From assembly GCA_030063045.1 (NCBI GenBank), contig JAQSEB010000114.1:1984001-2048000 (forward strand): DNA of 64,000 nucleotides, in the 5' to 3' direction. Under the pieces are notes generated by a model. The model was not told where the DNA came from, searched no databases, and worked only from the letters and a program-made list of their open reading frames with translations. The DNA comes from Pratylenchus scribneri. Taxonomy: Eukaryota; Nematoda; Chromadorea; Rhabditida; Pratylenchidae. This document shows positions 53,091 through 64,000 of this stretch, piece by piece. Positions within the stretch are counted from its first letter, which is position 1; each line of letters opens with the position of its first letter. The position numbers and the translations under genes were made by a program.

Positions 53091-53179
53091 TGTAGGGCCA
53101 AGGGCTTTGAGTTTAGACCCCACAAACCATATATCATTCGAAAGCTGACACTCTTGCGGAGTGCCCTCTCTCCGGGTCC

Positions 53180-53395
53180 AAAATCCAAAAATCAAAAGGA
53201 AAAAAGTTTTACCAGGGCAAACCGAAAAAGTTCAAATTTTTAAACCGGTTTTTGGTTAATATCTCGAAACAGGTTAGGTTTATGGGAAAAAACGCATTTT
53301 TTCCATATGCGCCACCGAAATACGAAACTTTTAAAAAAAAGATCTCGGAAAACGGGCGGCTAGAAGTTAAGATGTTTGAAAAAATGAACGAATTT
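53180..53395 (+). repeat. Dispersed repeat family D, copy 2
   Basis: Shares ordered blocks with 10385-10580: AAAAAAGTTTTACC, TTTTTAAACCGGTTTTTGG, ATATCTCGAAAC, TTTAAAAAAAAGATCTCG and a GGCTAGAAG end. It is 43 kb from copy 1. Confidence 0.6.
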
Positions 53396-56300
53396 CAAAT
53401 TTTTTATATATATATATAATTTGAGGAAATTGAACAATCTTTCAATTCAAATGTATCGAAAATAAATTATCATAATTCTATAAAATATTTATCCCAAAAT
53501 GCCTTCGAGGCAAAATGATTTCATTCTATCAAATTAGCCGCTTAATTCATTTAAAAAATTATTTTTTGAAATCAAATTATTTTTCACCCCAAAAATAATA
53601 CCATAATTTAGTAAAATATCAATCTAAAACTGTGTCGAGGCAAAATGGCTTCATTCTTTCTAAATTAATCTGTAATTGATTTGAAGAGTTTCTTCTCTTG
53701 TCAATAAATAAAACCATAATTTAGTAAAATATTTTTTTTATAAAATTCCTATCTCAATTTAAAGGCAAAAATACTTCAATCTAAATTATTAACCTCATTC
53801 ATTTATTATTAAGTTTCTTTGATTGAAATTAAATTACAGAAATTTGAGGAAATTCAACTCTTTTGAAAATAAATTACCATAATTCAATAAAAGATATCAT
53901 TCAAAATAATTTTCTAGGTATAAGGCTTAATTTCATCCAAATATTCAATTTAAAGAATTGCTTTGCTTGAAATGACATTATTCTACAGAAATTTGAGGAA
54001 ATTGGACAATTTTTTGACTGAAATGTCTCCAAATTTTATTCAATTAAAAGAGATTGAATAAATTTAATTAACTTTCAACTCCAACAAAATCGAATTACAA
54101 AAATTTCGTAAAAAAGTCTATCAAAATTTATTCGTGCCATTCATAAATGCACCAGCATAAATGATGGATGGGACGGGATGTATTATCAAAATTCATTCGA
54201 CATTCAAATTTTACAAAAATGCCAATAATCCCATAATTTTCCATTTTAAAATGTGTTTTAAGATTTTCCAAATTATATGGGGACCCAAAATTGGCACCTT
54301 CAAAATGGAAAAGGCGGCTGGCTGGATGATGTCTGCTGATTAATGTGGGAGAATGGCTGGCTATGGCCATAAAGAAGGCACAGTTCTCTGCTAGAAAAGA
54401 TAAAATACCAATGTTGGCCAAAATAGTCGGCAATTTTGTGCCAAATGCCAACCCGCCCCCCCCCCCATTTATCGAGCCAATACGGCGCCTTTTCCGCAAG
54501 ATTTCCTATTCAATCCATTTATTTCCACTTCATTTTATCCACCCAAAATCCCTGCCTAAAATCCGTGTTTCCGTCCTTTCCACCTACTCCAATTTCATTA
54601 CTCATTTTTTGCGCCCATTCCATTTTATGTTGCAGTTTTGACAAAATTTCCATCTTCGCCTTTTAGCCAATTTTCTTTCCATTTAAATTTAATCCAAAGG
54701 TCAAAAATGTCCAATTATAAGGGCACAAATGAAATTAAGGAGAAAGGCCCTAATGTTTCACGGAATTTAGCGTGCCAACTTATTGTAATGGTTAATTGAG
54801 GTGTGCCCTTTTAAGAAAAGGATTTTCCACTAATTCCAGCCGTTTTTAAAATACTTTTATTTACGAATGAATTTTGGCCAGGTGTGCTACGGCCCATTCC
54901 ATCAATTGAATGGAAAACGGCTGAATGCCGGGGGTGGCTGCAAAAAGTCAATAATAGATAATAGCAGCTGAATTGACGGAATATAGGAAAACGGAAATGA
55001 ATGAATATTAATGAATGGATTTGGATGGATTGAAATGGTTGTGGAATTTTTATTACTTTGGGTTAGGAATGGGGTAATCAAAATCGCATCCATTCACATT
55101 TTTTAATACCCAAAAATACATAAAAGAATTTCGCCTCATTTTCCCCCAACTTTAGTCTAATAAGCTTTTTTTTGAACATTTTTTACTTTACACTTACTTT
55201 TACCCTAAAAGATAAAATAAAATAAAACTTAGTTTTTCTTAAATTTTAGTAAAAATATTTTCAATGATCTGTCTGGAGCCAAAATTTTAATCAGCTTTTT
55301 CTCATACAGCGCGCATAAAGTCAAAGGGAAATAATAAAAAAAATTACGTAGGTAAAATTAGCCCTTCCTGTTTGTTGCCTTCCATTCTATTCCATTTGAT
55401 ATTCAATTATTCAAATTAGCATTGTTTACTCCATTCATTCCCAGCTTTATTAGACCGGAAGCATGCCTTTGAGGAAGTTGCCACGTACCAGTCTCTTTCT
55501 TGAAAAAAGGACTTGTGGACTTTTAGGAAAAGCCGCCCAAATTCCTTTGAATGACGCAAATTTTCTAGGGAATTAAAATTAATAATGCATCATTGACCCG
55601 CATGTCCCCCCAATTTCTTGTTCAATTCAATAATTTTTTGCTTCCTTCCTTTTCTATTTAAATTTTTTAACTTTTATTTTGGCCCTCCATTGTATTTAAA
55701 ACAAATCCGTTAATGCTTTTTCCATATCCTCAAATATGTTTATAATTTATATAAATTTAAAATTGTCATTTTTGGCACAATTTTTCTTAAATTTATTAAA
55801 CAAAAACAAATTAAAATTATTCCCTCTCTCCAAAATGGCACAAAATCATTTCTCCATTCCTCCAAGCTCAATCAATTGTTCCCATTTTTAATTGAAGAAT
55901 GGAATCAAAATTGCCAAAAATAATCATCAATCCCCATCAACCCTCTCAAATTTATATAATATTTAAAAAATTTGGTTTTCGTTACAAATTTATTCTGAGA
56001 TTTCAATAAATCAATTACCTTCAAAAGGCATATTCTATCAACTTTCTCTTTTATTTGGAGAAGTACGGTTTACGGTATACATTGATTTGATACCTTTTCA
56101 AGAGAGGGAAATCTCTCATATCAATGATGGATGCCTAATAAGGCACAAAAACATTCGACATTTATTCCCTTCAATTCGATAAAAAAAAGACTAAAATATA
56201 CTAATAAATATTTTTTTTATTTGTATCATTAAAATTTCCAATATAATTTTGGGCATTTAAAAATGAAAGGCACATTCAAACTTTTTATTTGTTTATGCTA

Positions 56301-57989
56301 AAATGGCCCCAATTTCCACAATGCCATAGCCTTCAATGATGACGGCGACAATATAGGGGAATAATGGTTGGGTTGCCCTCAAAATGCCTCCAAAATTGGG
56401 ACAACAAAATAATTTTGGCCGTCTCTCCCTCTCCCACGAAAGTCTAGTCCTTTCTTTCATCCATTCGAAGGAACACCCAAGAATTCGAAAAAATTTGCTG
56501 AAGACAAAAAGTGCAAAAACACGGGAAAAATACGAGACGACGTCTCCAGCTGAGTCCAAAATTAATATTTTATGCGAGAAGATTGGCAGCCAAAGAGCAG
56601 TGCCAATGCCGAATGCGGTAATTGAAGTGGAAAGAGGTGGAATTTGGCATAATAAATGAGGGACCACACACACATATAATGGTACTACCAATGAATTCAG
56701 AGAAACTTTTGGATTAGAGGCGAAAATTAAAGGCCAAAAACACTCTGAAAAATGCCACACCCGGAGATTTTCCCAAATTCAGGGAAAAATCTTACAAATT
56801 CCAAACCTTTGAATATTCCAAAATTTTCCTCATCTAAATTTATTCCTGATTGAATAATTTTGCGGTTATCGTTTTCCCATAAATTCGACCCAGTGAGATT
56901 AAATTTATTTGGGTGAAATTAAGTCTTGGCATAAATATTTACTATCTTATTTATAAAATTAATTTTTTAAAAAATTCTCACATTTATTTTCCCTTTCATT
57001 TTTCCCAAGCAAACTTTGAAAAATGCCACACCTGCTGGAGATGTTTTCTAATTTTCAGTCCACTTTGGAAAAAATAATCCAAATCCTTGAATATTCCAAA
57101 ATTTTCCTCATTCCATTGTTTTTTTAAGATAAATATAGTTCACCATTTCAGTTTATTAATCATTCATTTTCCCATATATTCTGCAATTTTGGTACAGCTA
57201 ATCATATTTTAAAATTAATTTTTTAAAACACACTCTTTAACCCCCTCATTTTTCCAATTTCTTTGAACATTTCAAAATTTACCAATATTTTTTTTCGATT
57301 ATCCAATTTCAATTTATTATATTATTTTCCATGAATTCATTTCATTTTATTTCGAGAAATGCATATTTTAGGTTACTTAAAATTAATTTTAAGAAAATTG
57401 TCTCACGCTTTATCCTCCCTCTCTTTTATTCTTTTTTTCCAGTAGACTTTAGAGCGGCTCACATTTCACAGATGAGCGAATTTTCCCATTCCCGTATTAA
57501 AAAATGCTGGCTGGGTGGTCTAGTCGGCTAATTATTTCTTTGATTTCATATTTTTAATCTTTGTACTATTATTTTGCCAATTAATCAAGGTTGCCATAAT
57601 CAAAAATATATTCAAAAAAATTTGAATATAAAAGCATCATCAAATGATGGTGAATAAAATTGGATCGAATTTTGGCCACCCATATTGTTAAAATTGCCCT
57701 AGGTTATGTGGGATGGCTTTTTTATTTCCTCATCGTGACTACTTCTTTCTCAACAATGAATTTGTTTTTTTTAATTCATAGATCATCCATTCAAATGAAT
57801 TTATTCATTTCCTAATGAATTTTTTAGACTTTAGTGGCTGATGAGGTAATTCTACTTTCATTAAATTGAAAAAAAATCCTGGTCCTCTATATTTTGGAAC
57901 AAAAAGTGCACCCGAAAAGACATTGTTAAATACCCTCAAAAACCTTTCAGAATATATAAAAATTTCGGAAAAATTAGGATAATAAAATG
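53396..57989. other. Intergenic region, no convincing gene
   Basis: Long AT-rich stretch with many short near-repeats such as TAATTTAGTAAAATAT and GGCAAAATG at 53450-53920. A plus frame of 91 codons at 56384-56659 ends at a good AATAAA and is GC-richer. A minus frame covers the same block, so neither is called. Confidence 0.4.
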
Positions 57990-58130
57990 TTTTTAAACCG
58001 ATTTTGGTTTAAAACTAAGTTAGAATTGATTAAAAATTCAAGCCAAAACATAATCAAATGATGAATCTTTGGGAGATCTATCAAGTGAGTATATAAGTTT
58101 TATTTATGTAGGATAAACCATTGAACTATT
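57990..58130. repeat. Partial family C repeat, copy 9
   Basis: TTAAACCGATTTTGGTTTAA, AACTAAGTTAGAATTG and GATCTATCAAGTGAG match the central and right blocks of family C. Confidence 0.5.
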
Positions 58131-60323
58131 ACACTCTTTTCGGCAATTTTTTTTAATGATTTTTAAGTAATTTTTTTCGTCAAATATTTCACTAAAATAA
58201 ATTGATCAATTTGGACCTTATTCTCACCTTTCTACAACCCAATAATTTTGTGTGTATTTTGTCAAAAATACCAATGCCAAAATGAGCAAAACACAAAGAC
58301 ACAAAATTCTTTTGCCATTTTGGTACTAAAACCTTGTTCTAATATTTAAGATTTAGAACAAAAAAGAAGGAAAAAGCATTCCGCTTTTCTCCCTCCTTTG
58401 CCTTTCCCCGCATTTCCGGCAATTGTTTTTCTCACCGCCATTTTCCCACATTAGTAGTCGGCCAAACAAGAATTCCAGTTTTCCCCTTTATAATTGCTTT
58501 CCATCTTTTCTGCTTTTAGTACAAAATTCTTTTGGCAAACATAACTCCATTTTTTCTGGCCGTTCCACCGCGCCATTTTTTCCGAGACTAAACAAAACAA
58601 ACAAATCAAAAGGGCACAAAAGAATTTCGGAGAATAAAAAAATAATCAAAAAGGTGGAATTAACCCAAAAATTATCCCACAGCCCGCACAGGCCTTTTTC
58701 CAGCCTTTTTCGTCTGCCCCAAATTCATTTTGCCTTTTGTTTGTGCCAATATATTCTCCCATCTAAAAATGGCTTAGCTCTGGGTCAATGGCATTTTTTT
58801 ATTAATTAAATATTCCCAAAGACCCAAAGGTACAAAAATATTTTTTCATAATTAGGCTATTCTTTTAATGGCATTAATTTTGGTATTTTTATACATTTAA
58901 TATTCCAAAATACAAGTTTTTCCAAATGTTTTAACCGAAAATTTCTGCTATTAAGTAAGTGCTGTGGCATTCTTTATTGACATTATTAACCTTGGCATTT
59001 TTTAATGCTTTTTTTACTTTTTTATTCATTAAATATTCCTAAATACAACTTCTTTTTTTCGTAATTATTTTTGACTCCAAAATGTCTCAATATTTCCTTT
59101 CATAATTTGCCATAATTATTTGGATGAATCATTTGACATATTTAATTTATTCCATATAATTTTCCGCTTCAACAAATTCATAAAAAAATGTCATTTTAGC
59201 AAATGCCAGCAGATTATACCAAAAATACTAAATTTACCCATCAAATATTGGTTATTAATCCTTTCCGTCCACATCTCAAACAAACAAATTGAACCCAATA
59301 ATTAATATACTCAAAATTAATCCTAAATATTCTTTTATTTTTGGACCATGGTAAAAGTCGGTTACCTCCGCAAATTATGCAGATTACAGAACACAAAAAA
59401 GGCCAATGAATATGTCCTCGAGCAATCCATTCCATTCATTCATTGCTTCATATATTTTATTTCTCCAATAATTCCCTCCTCATTCTTTTGGAAAAATATT
59501 CCTCAAATGGTGGCCAAATAAAAGAAAAAAAGCACAACAATAAAAAATGGGCACAGAAGAGTCAAACTGCCCTTGGCCATGACCAAAACATAAGGGCCTC
59601 TCTTGTTCGGAATTTGGATTTTGGACGCTGCAGATATTTTAATAATAGCCTTCCTAAAATTCTGCTTCCATTATTTTCATATTTATTTGCGCTTCTTCTC
59701 TCCAAAAATCCCATTTCCTTCCTTCTAAATAAGGCCAAAAGAAGCCCCTTTCTTGTCCATTTTATCCTATTTCCCAAAATTAAATATAAAAATTCCATTG
59801 GCCTAAAATCAAAAATCACCCATTCCGAGGCGTCATTCTCCATGACATTCATCTCGTTATGTCTGGAAAAAAATTTTGCGGCCAATTGTCGTGCGCAGAA
59901 ATTATTCCAGGAAAAAATTGTTGCCATATTCTTTTTAGCTAGTCTATTCTATTTAAATATTCATTCCCCCTCGAGGAATGCTCCAATATGAATTTCGCGC
60001 ATTTTTCTAGTCGAATTCCTCCAAATGAATTTGCCCACATTTTTTGAAGGTGTGAAGTATCTGGAATTCTGCTCCTAAAATCCGCCATCCTAAAAATTCC
60101 ATCCAAAGATTATCTTTTTTCGATGCCAGCTCGAAGTAAAATTCCTTGCCAACCAACCAATTGTCATTTTTATGATTCGTTTGGCATTTTTTGCCTATTT
60201 TTAGTACACATCTTTACGAAGCCATTTTGACGAAATTTTTGACAATTTTAATCCAAATTTTTATCTTCAATTTTTAATTTCATCCACATTTTCCCCTTCT
60301 CATTCAAAGAATTGGCGGTTGGC
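58131..60323. other. Intergenic region, T/C-rich
   Basis: No exon, RNA gene or repeat family seen. The open frame at 59443-59991 (182 codons) reads Lys/Asn/Phe/Ser-rich low-complexity sequence with no domain. Confidence 0.4.
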
Positions 60324-60684
60324 CGACACTTGCGGACCCGACACTTGCGGACGAAACGGTCTGGAGCCGAATGTGGTAAAGCTGGTGTGGCATTGTTTAT
60401 AGCATATTATTAGGCATAAAATTAGCTAAAAAATGATATCAAAAGCATTGGCCAATGTTAAGTATTCACCGAGTTATGGCCAAAAAACCGTCAAAATCGC
60501 AAATTTAATTAAATCAACAGTTTTTTGGCCATAACTCGGTGAATATTCAACATTGGCCAATGCTTTTGATGTCATTTTGTAGCTAATTATATGCCTAATA
60601 ATATGCTATAAACAATGCCACCCCAGCTTTACCACATTCGGCTCCAGACCGTTTCGTCCGCAAGTGTCGGGTCCGCAAGTGTCG
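60324..60684. repeat. 361-bp near-perfect palindrome (fold-back element)
   Basis: Arms of about 165 bp run from CGACACTTGCGGACCCGACA at the left to its complement at 60684, around a short AT-rich centre (about 60495-60520). Each tip carries a tandem CGACACTTGCGGA motif. Inner words such as CATTGGCCAATG and GGCCATAACTCGGTGAATA are mirrored. Non-coding, MITE-like. Confidence 0.9.
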
Positions 60685-62719
60685 CAGTACGGAATTGGCA
60701 GCTGCTTTTTCTTTACACAGAAAGGACAGAATTTGGAAATTGCTCCAAGAAAATTGCCCATTCCCCTTTTTTCAATTGGTCCTTGTGTATTTTTGGTCAT
60801 TTCCACTAATTTGCTTTTCTCTCCTCCAACATTCTCAATTTCCACCCAATTTTTTGGTCCATCCCATTCTCGGGTTTTGGTCTAATGAAAAAAATAAAAT
60901 TTATTCTTTCATCTGTGCTGATTAATGTTTTCGGGCGCAATTTTTCATTTACATTCTACCACATTTTCATATTATTCCTATTCCAGTGAATATTTTCCAA
61001 ACCTTTTTCCAAGTAAAATATTCATTATTAAAACATCTGTTGATTTTCTCCGAATTCATGGAAAAATTGTGAGAAATAATAAATAAACAAATTTTTGACC
61101 ACATTCAAATTTAAAAGTACCTTTCCTTTTTGCGTGTTTAATTGGGGAAAATAACAAATAAAAATTGTAGGAAAATTGGCAAAAACAACTTTTATTTTCA
61201 AGTTTAAGGCCCAATTTTTATCGGTTTTTCTATTAGAATTTACTTTATTAAAATGAATTTATGCCTAAAATAGGTTTAATTTTATAGAAGAGGAAGCCTT
61301 TTTGCAAATTTTAATCATTTGGCCAATTTTAGAGGATAATTAATTGCATTAAACATAAAATTGAAAAATTGTCTGGCAATGAATGATGTTCGCGCACAAA
61401 TTATTATGTGCAACAAATTTTGCACCGTCCCCTCCCCATGAATTTAAAAGGGCACAAGGCACATTCATTTTTAATATACGTTTAAGTGCTTTTTCGCGCA
61501 GATATCAATCCACAGATTCATTCCATCCCCCGCCTTCCGTTTTCCGTTCCACCCCTTCCCTTAAAATCCCCAAATGGGAGCAATGTTTTCATTTCACAAA
61601 TTCGAACCCCGGGGAAATCAAAACCAACGGTGAAATTGAGGATTTTTCATGGTGTAATGTCTGATGGTGGTGGCGGAATGTTGGCAACTGCTTCCTTCCG
61701 TTTCTATCCACATTACAAAAAAAATCCCCCCATTTATGTTTGGAATTTGCGCGGCTTCATTTTACCCCCATTTTCCCTTTTTAATTCCATCTTCCAAAAG
61801 TCTCTTCATTACCAAGTTTTGGCTATTTAAAAGAAAGTGGGCATTACTAATCTCCTCTGGAGCAAATCCTAATGCGCAACGCAATTGAAGGCAGTAAAAA
61901 TGAGCCGGCCACTTCATAAGGACCGCCCATTTTCGTCCCGCTTTTCCCCTATTCGCCTACTCCTTCTCCATTTAAAATCACAATATCAATTCTGCTACAA
62001 ATTCTCATGCGCGGTCAGAATTGGCTTGTCTTAACATTTTTGTGCCCCATAAATTTTACAGTACAAAAATTGTCATTAGAATGTTCTTTAAAGACCAATT
62101 TACACAATATTTTTTCGTAATTCACAAATTTTTAAAAAAATTCGCCAATTTTCTTTATAGGCAAAAAAACTCTTTTCAAAAGAATTAGAGGGGCTGCATT
62201 CAAAATTTAAATATATTAAAATTTATGCCTAAATATTTGTTCATTTTTTCCAATTTTCTAGAAGTCACCACCTTTTTAATATCGCTAAAGCTAATAAAGT
62301 GAAAGGCAATTTCGATAGAACAATCCAACAAAAATTAGCTATTTAAAATAATATGGCCTCTGTGAGAAAATTTGATTTACCAAAATATGTCAACATTTTT
62401 GCTCATAATTCTTTTTATTAAAACCTCCTTTTTTATCATTTAGCTTTTTTATTTTCATAACTATTAAAATTTTTATTTCATCATCAGGCTTTTCCCTCCT
62501 TATAAAACACAAAATATTACAATTTGAAAGTCTCTGGAAATTCTCATTTTTTAAATTAAAAATGTATTTTCACTCTACCAGAATCACTCAAGAATCGTCA
62601 AATTTACGTCAACAAATTCTCTCTTTTTGTAAATTTTCCATCTGAATTTGTTGCGCGACAATTTTCCGTGAAATTCAATCCAAATTAAGCAAATTAAAAT
62701 TGTTCAGAAATTTAAAAAA
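60685..62719. other. Upstream region of the GPCR gene
   Basis: AT-rich DNA with a GC-richer patch at 61400-61720 open in three frames but without motif. An AG at 62704-62705 (TTGTTCAG) could be a splice acceptor, so an upstream exon of the GPCR may lie here or be missed. Confidence 0.4.
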
Positions 62720-63485
62720 ATGCTGGGAATTGCTCTGGTTTTTCTGCTCATCACAATTGTTGGCCTGTTCGGCAATGTACTCGTTTTGTTGGTCATCGCA
62801 CTGAATTCTAAAATGCATGACAGGTAAATTTGGAATATTCCATTTTGTTATATTTTTTGGGCACAATCTTTAAAATTATTTTTTTTTTAAATAAAAAACC
62901 TTAAACTTTTATGGAAACCAAAATAATTCACAAAATAATCCATCATTCATTTTCAGCACTTCCCTTTTCATTTGCAATTTGGCATTGGCCGATTTGTTAT
63001 TTTTGGCATTTTGCGTCCCATTGACTGCCCTCTCATACCTCTCCAATTCTTGGCCATTTCCCGATTCCCTTTGTTATGTGACTGTCAGTTTACAATATGC
63101 CACTTGCTATGTCTCCGTTTGGACTTTGGTTTTGTTGGCGCATGACCGATTTTTGGTCAGTTTTTCTGTCAATTTTTTTGGATTTCTTCGAGACGAATCT
63201 GCCCTATTTTTTCCTCGCCATTTCAAAAATCAACATTTTAAAGATTCAATCAATTCTTTTTGTCTTTTAAATTCAAATAAATTGCATAGAAATATATTTC
63301 ATTTTTGTGCCTTGAATGTACCTAAATTTCCTCAAAATTTGCAGTCAATCACATCAGCGACTGCAGGCCGCAATTTGCGTCAATCCCGTGCCGTACTTTG
63401 CATTTGTGCAGCGGTTTGGTCCATTGTGATTGCGCTGAATTCCCTCCAAATGCGCAATGTGGGCGTTTTGCGTTTCGAATACAAT
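62720..63485 (+). CDS. Rhodopsin-family peptide GPCR, 5' half (continues past window)
   Basis: Exons 62720-62823, 62958-63155 with one extra base from 62957, and 63345-63485 join in phase (148 residues visible). TM1 has the GN motif (GLFGNVLVLLVIAL). TM2 has LALADLLFLAF. A Cys before TM3 (SLCYVTV) can form the conserved disulfide. TM3 is QYATCYVSVWTLVLLAHDRF, ending DRF in place of DRY. TM4 is LCICAAVWSIVIAL. The TM2-TM3 loop and TM3 resemble allatostatin-A/galanin-type receptors such as nematode NPR-9, but that is a guess. The start shown leaves almost no extracellular N-terminus, and the AVVHP-like loop after DRF is missing. An upstream exon or a misplaced exon-2 end is therefore possible. 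Later helices lie beyond the window. Confidence 0.75.
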
Positions 63486-64000
63486 GTACGTTTTTCGAAG
63501 GGAATTTTAAAACGAAAAGAAATGGGAAAAAACATGAAAAGAAGGCGGAAAACAAAACATGCAAATTGTCAATTAGTCGGGAAAAAATAAATACAAAATT
63601 CCGCAAACTTTATAGTTTAAGGTCCACAATTTTGAACCCTATTACAACCCTTCCTTTACTACCTTTTTTTTTGTTTAATTTATTTTTGGAAATAATTAAC
63701 ACGTCTGTCTGTGTCCATATATTCCCAGCCATAATTTTCATTTCATCAAGTGAAAAAGTGGCAGAAAATAGGACAAAATTGTAGAAAATTGACGGCCCAG
63801 ATAATTGCTCCCTTCCTCAATTCCTTTCGGGACATAATTTTTAATTTGGCTGGATTCTGGATAAACATTAGCCGATGCCAATTTAGCCATTTTAATCCAA
63901 AAATGATACATTTGAATGAATTATTTGAGGGAAATTAATGAGAACAGAATTAAATTGTGGCAAATGTTCTAAAATTGAGACAATCCCAAAAAATGTTCAA
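63486..64000 (+). other. Intron of the GPCR gene at the window end
   Basis: GTACGT donor at 63486 followed by AT-rich sequence. No further GPCR helix is recognisable before the window ends, so the next exon probably lies outside. Confidence 0.5.

Noticed and set aside
56293..56760. Minus frame of 155 codons and plus frame of 91 codons
   Set aside because: Both strands open over the same GC-richer block; no domain, no clear splice structure, no codon preference that decides between them.
59443..59991. Plus frame of 182 codons
   Set aside because: Low-complexity Phe/Lys/Asn/Ser-rich translation of AT-rich DNA; no motif, start context or splice support.

Overview
The window looks like a plant-parasitic-type (tylenchid) nematode chromosome segment. 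It is AT-rich, has intron-rich genes, nematode-style TTTYAG acceptors, some AG|GCAAG-type GC-AG introns, and introns loaded with short fold-back repeats. The phylum follows from the gene families (a Schnurri/SMA-9-type zinc-finger protein, a cuticlin-type ZP protein, a PAN-domain matrix protein). Placement near cyst nematodes is inference. All gene models were spliced by eye from phase-compatible junctions; no alignment was run.

Layout: (1) 782-21049, plus strand: the 3' part of a very large Q-rich C2H2 zinc-finger gene resembling sma-9/schnurri, 24 visible exons whose joined length is a whole number of codons (2,464 residues). Its introns hold an old DNA transposon with long arms, a 41-bp higher-order satellite, a 24-bp minisatellite and many fold-back repeats. 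(2) 22255-23443: two abutting minisatellites (26 bp and 33 bp). (3) 24386-31281, plus: a secreted protein with three PAN/apple domains (747 residues). (4) 36166-32238, minus: a cuticlin-like ZP protein with signal peptide, furin site and transmembrane tail (437 residues), tail-to-tail with the PAN gene. (5) 36.9-47.3 kb: mostly repeats, with a tRNA-derived SINE and two damaged minus-strand gene remnants, one split by a mariner-like element. (6) 47367-52264, plus: complete UTP-glucose-1-phosphate uridylyltransferase (481 residues, two GC-AG introns). (7) 52.3-62.7 kb: no convincing gene; repeats and hairpins, including a 361-bp near-perfect palindrome. (8) 62720 to the window end, plus: first half of a rhodopsin-family peptide GPCR, cut by the window edge.

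How the genes relate: schnurri-type proteins act as nuclear cofactors of BMP/DBL-1 Smad signalling, which in C. elegans controls body size and cuticle. The PAN and ZP proteins are probable cuticle or apical matrix parts, and UDP-glucose supplies glycosylation. This is thematic only; eukaryotic neighbours need not be co-regulated. The best leads are the three new-looking fold-back families shared across genes, the inverted 46-bp satellites either side of the PAN/ZP pair, the minisatellite placed between two halves of a zinc finger, a possible early-stop isoform of the schnurri gene, and the gene remnant cut by a TA-flanked transposon.
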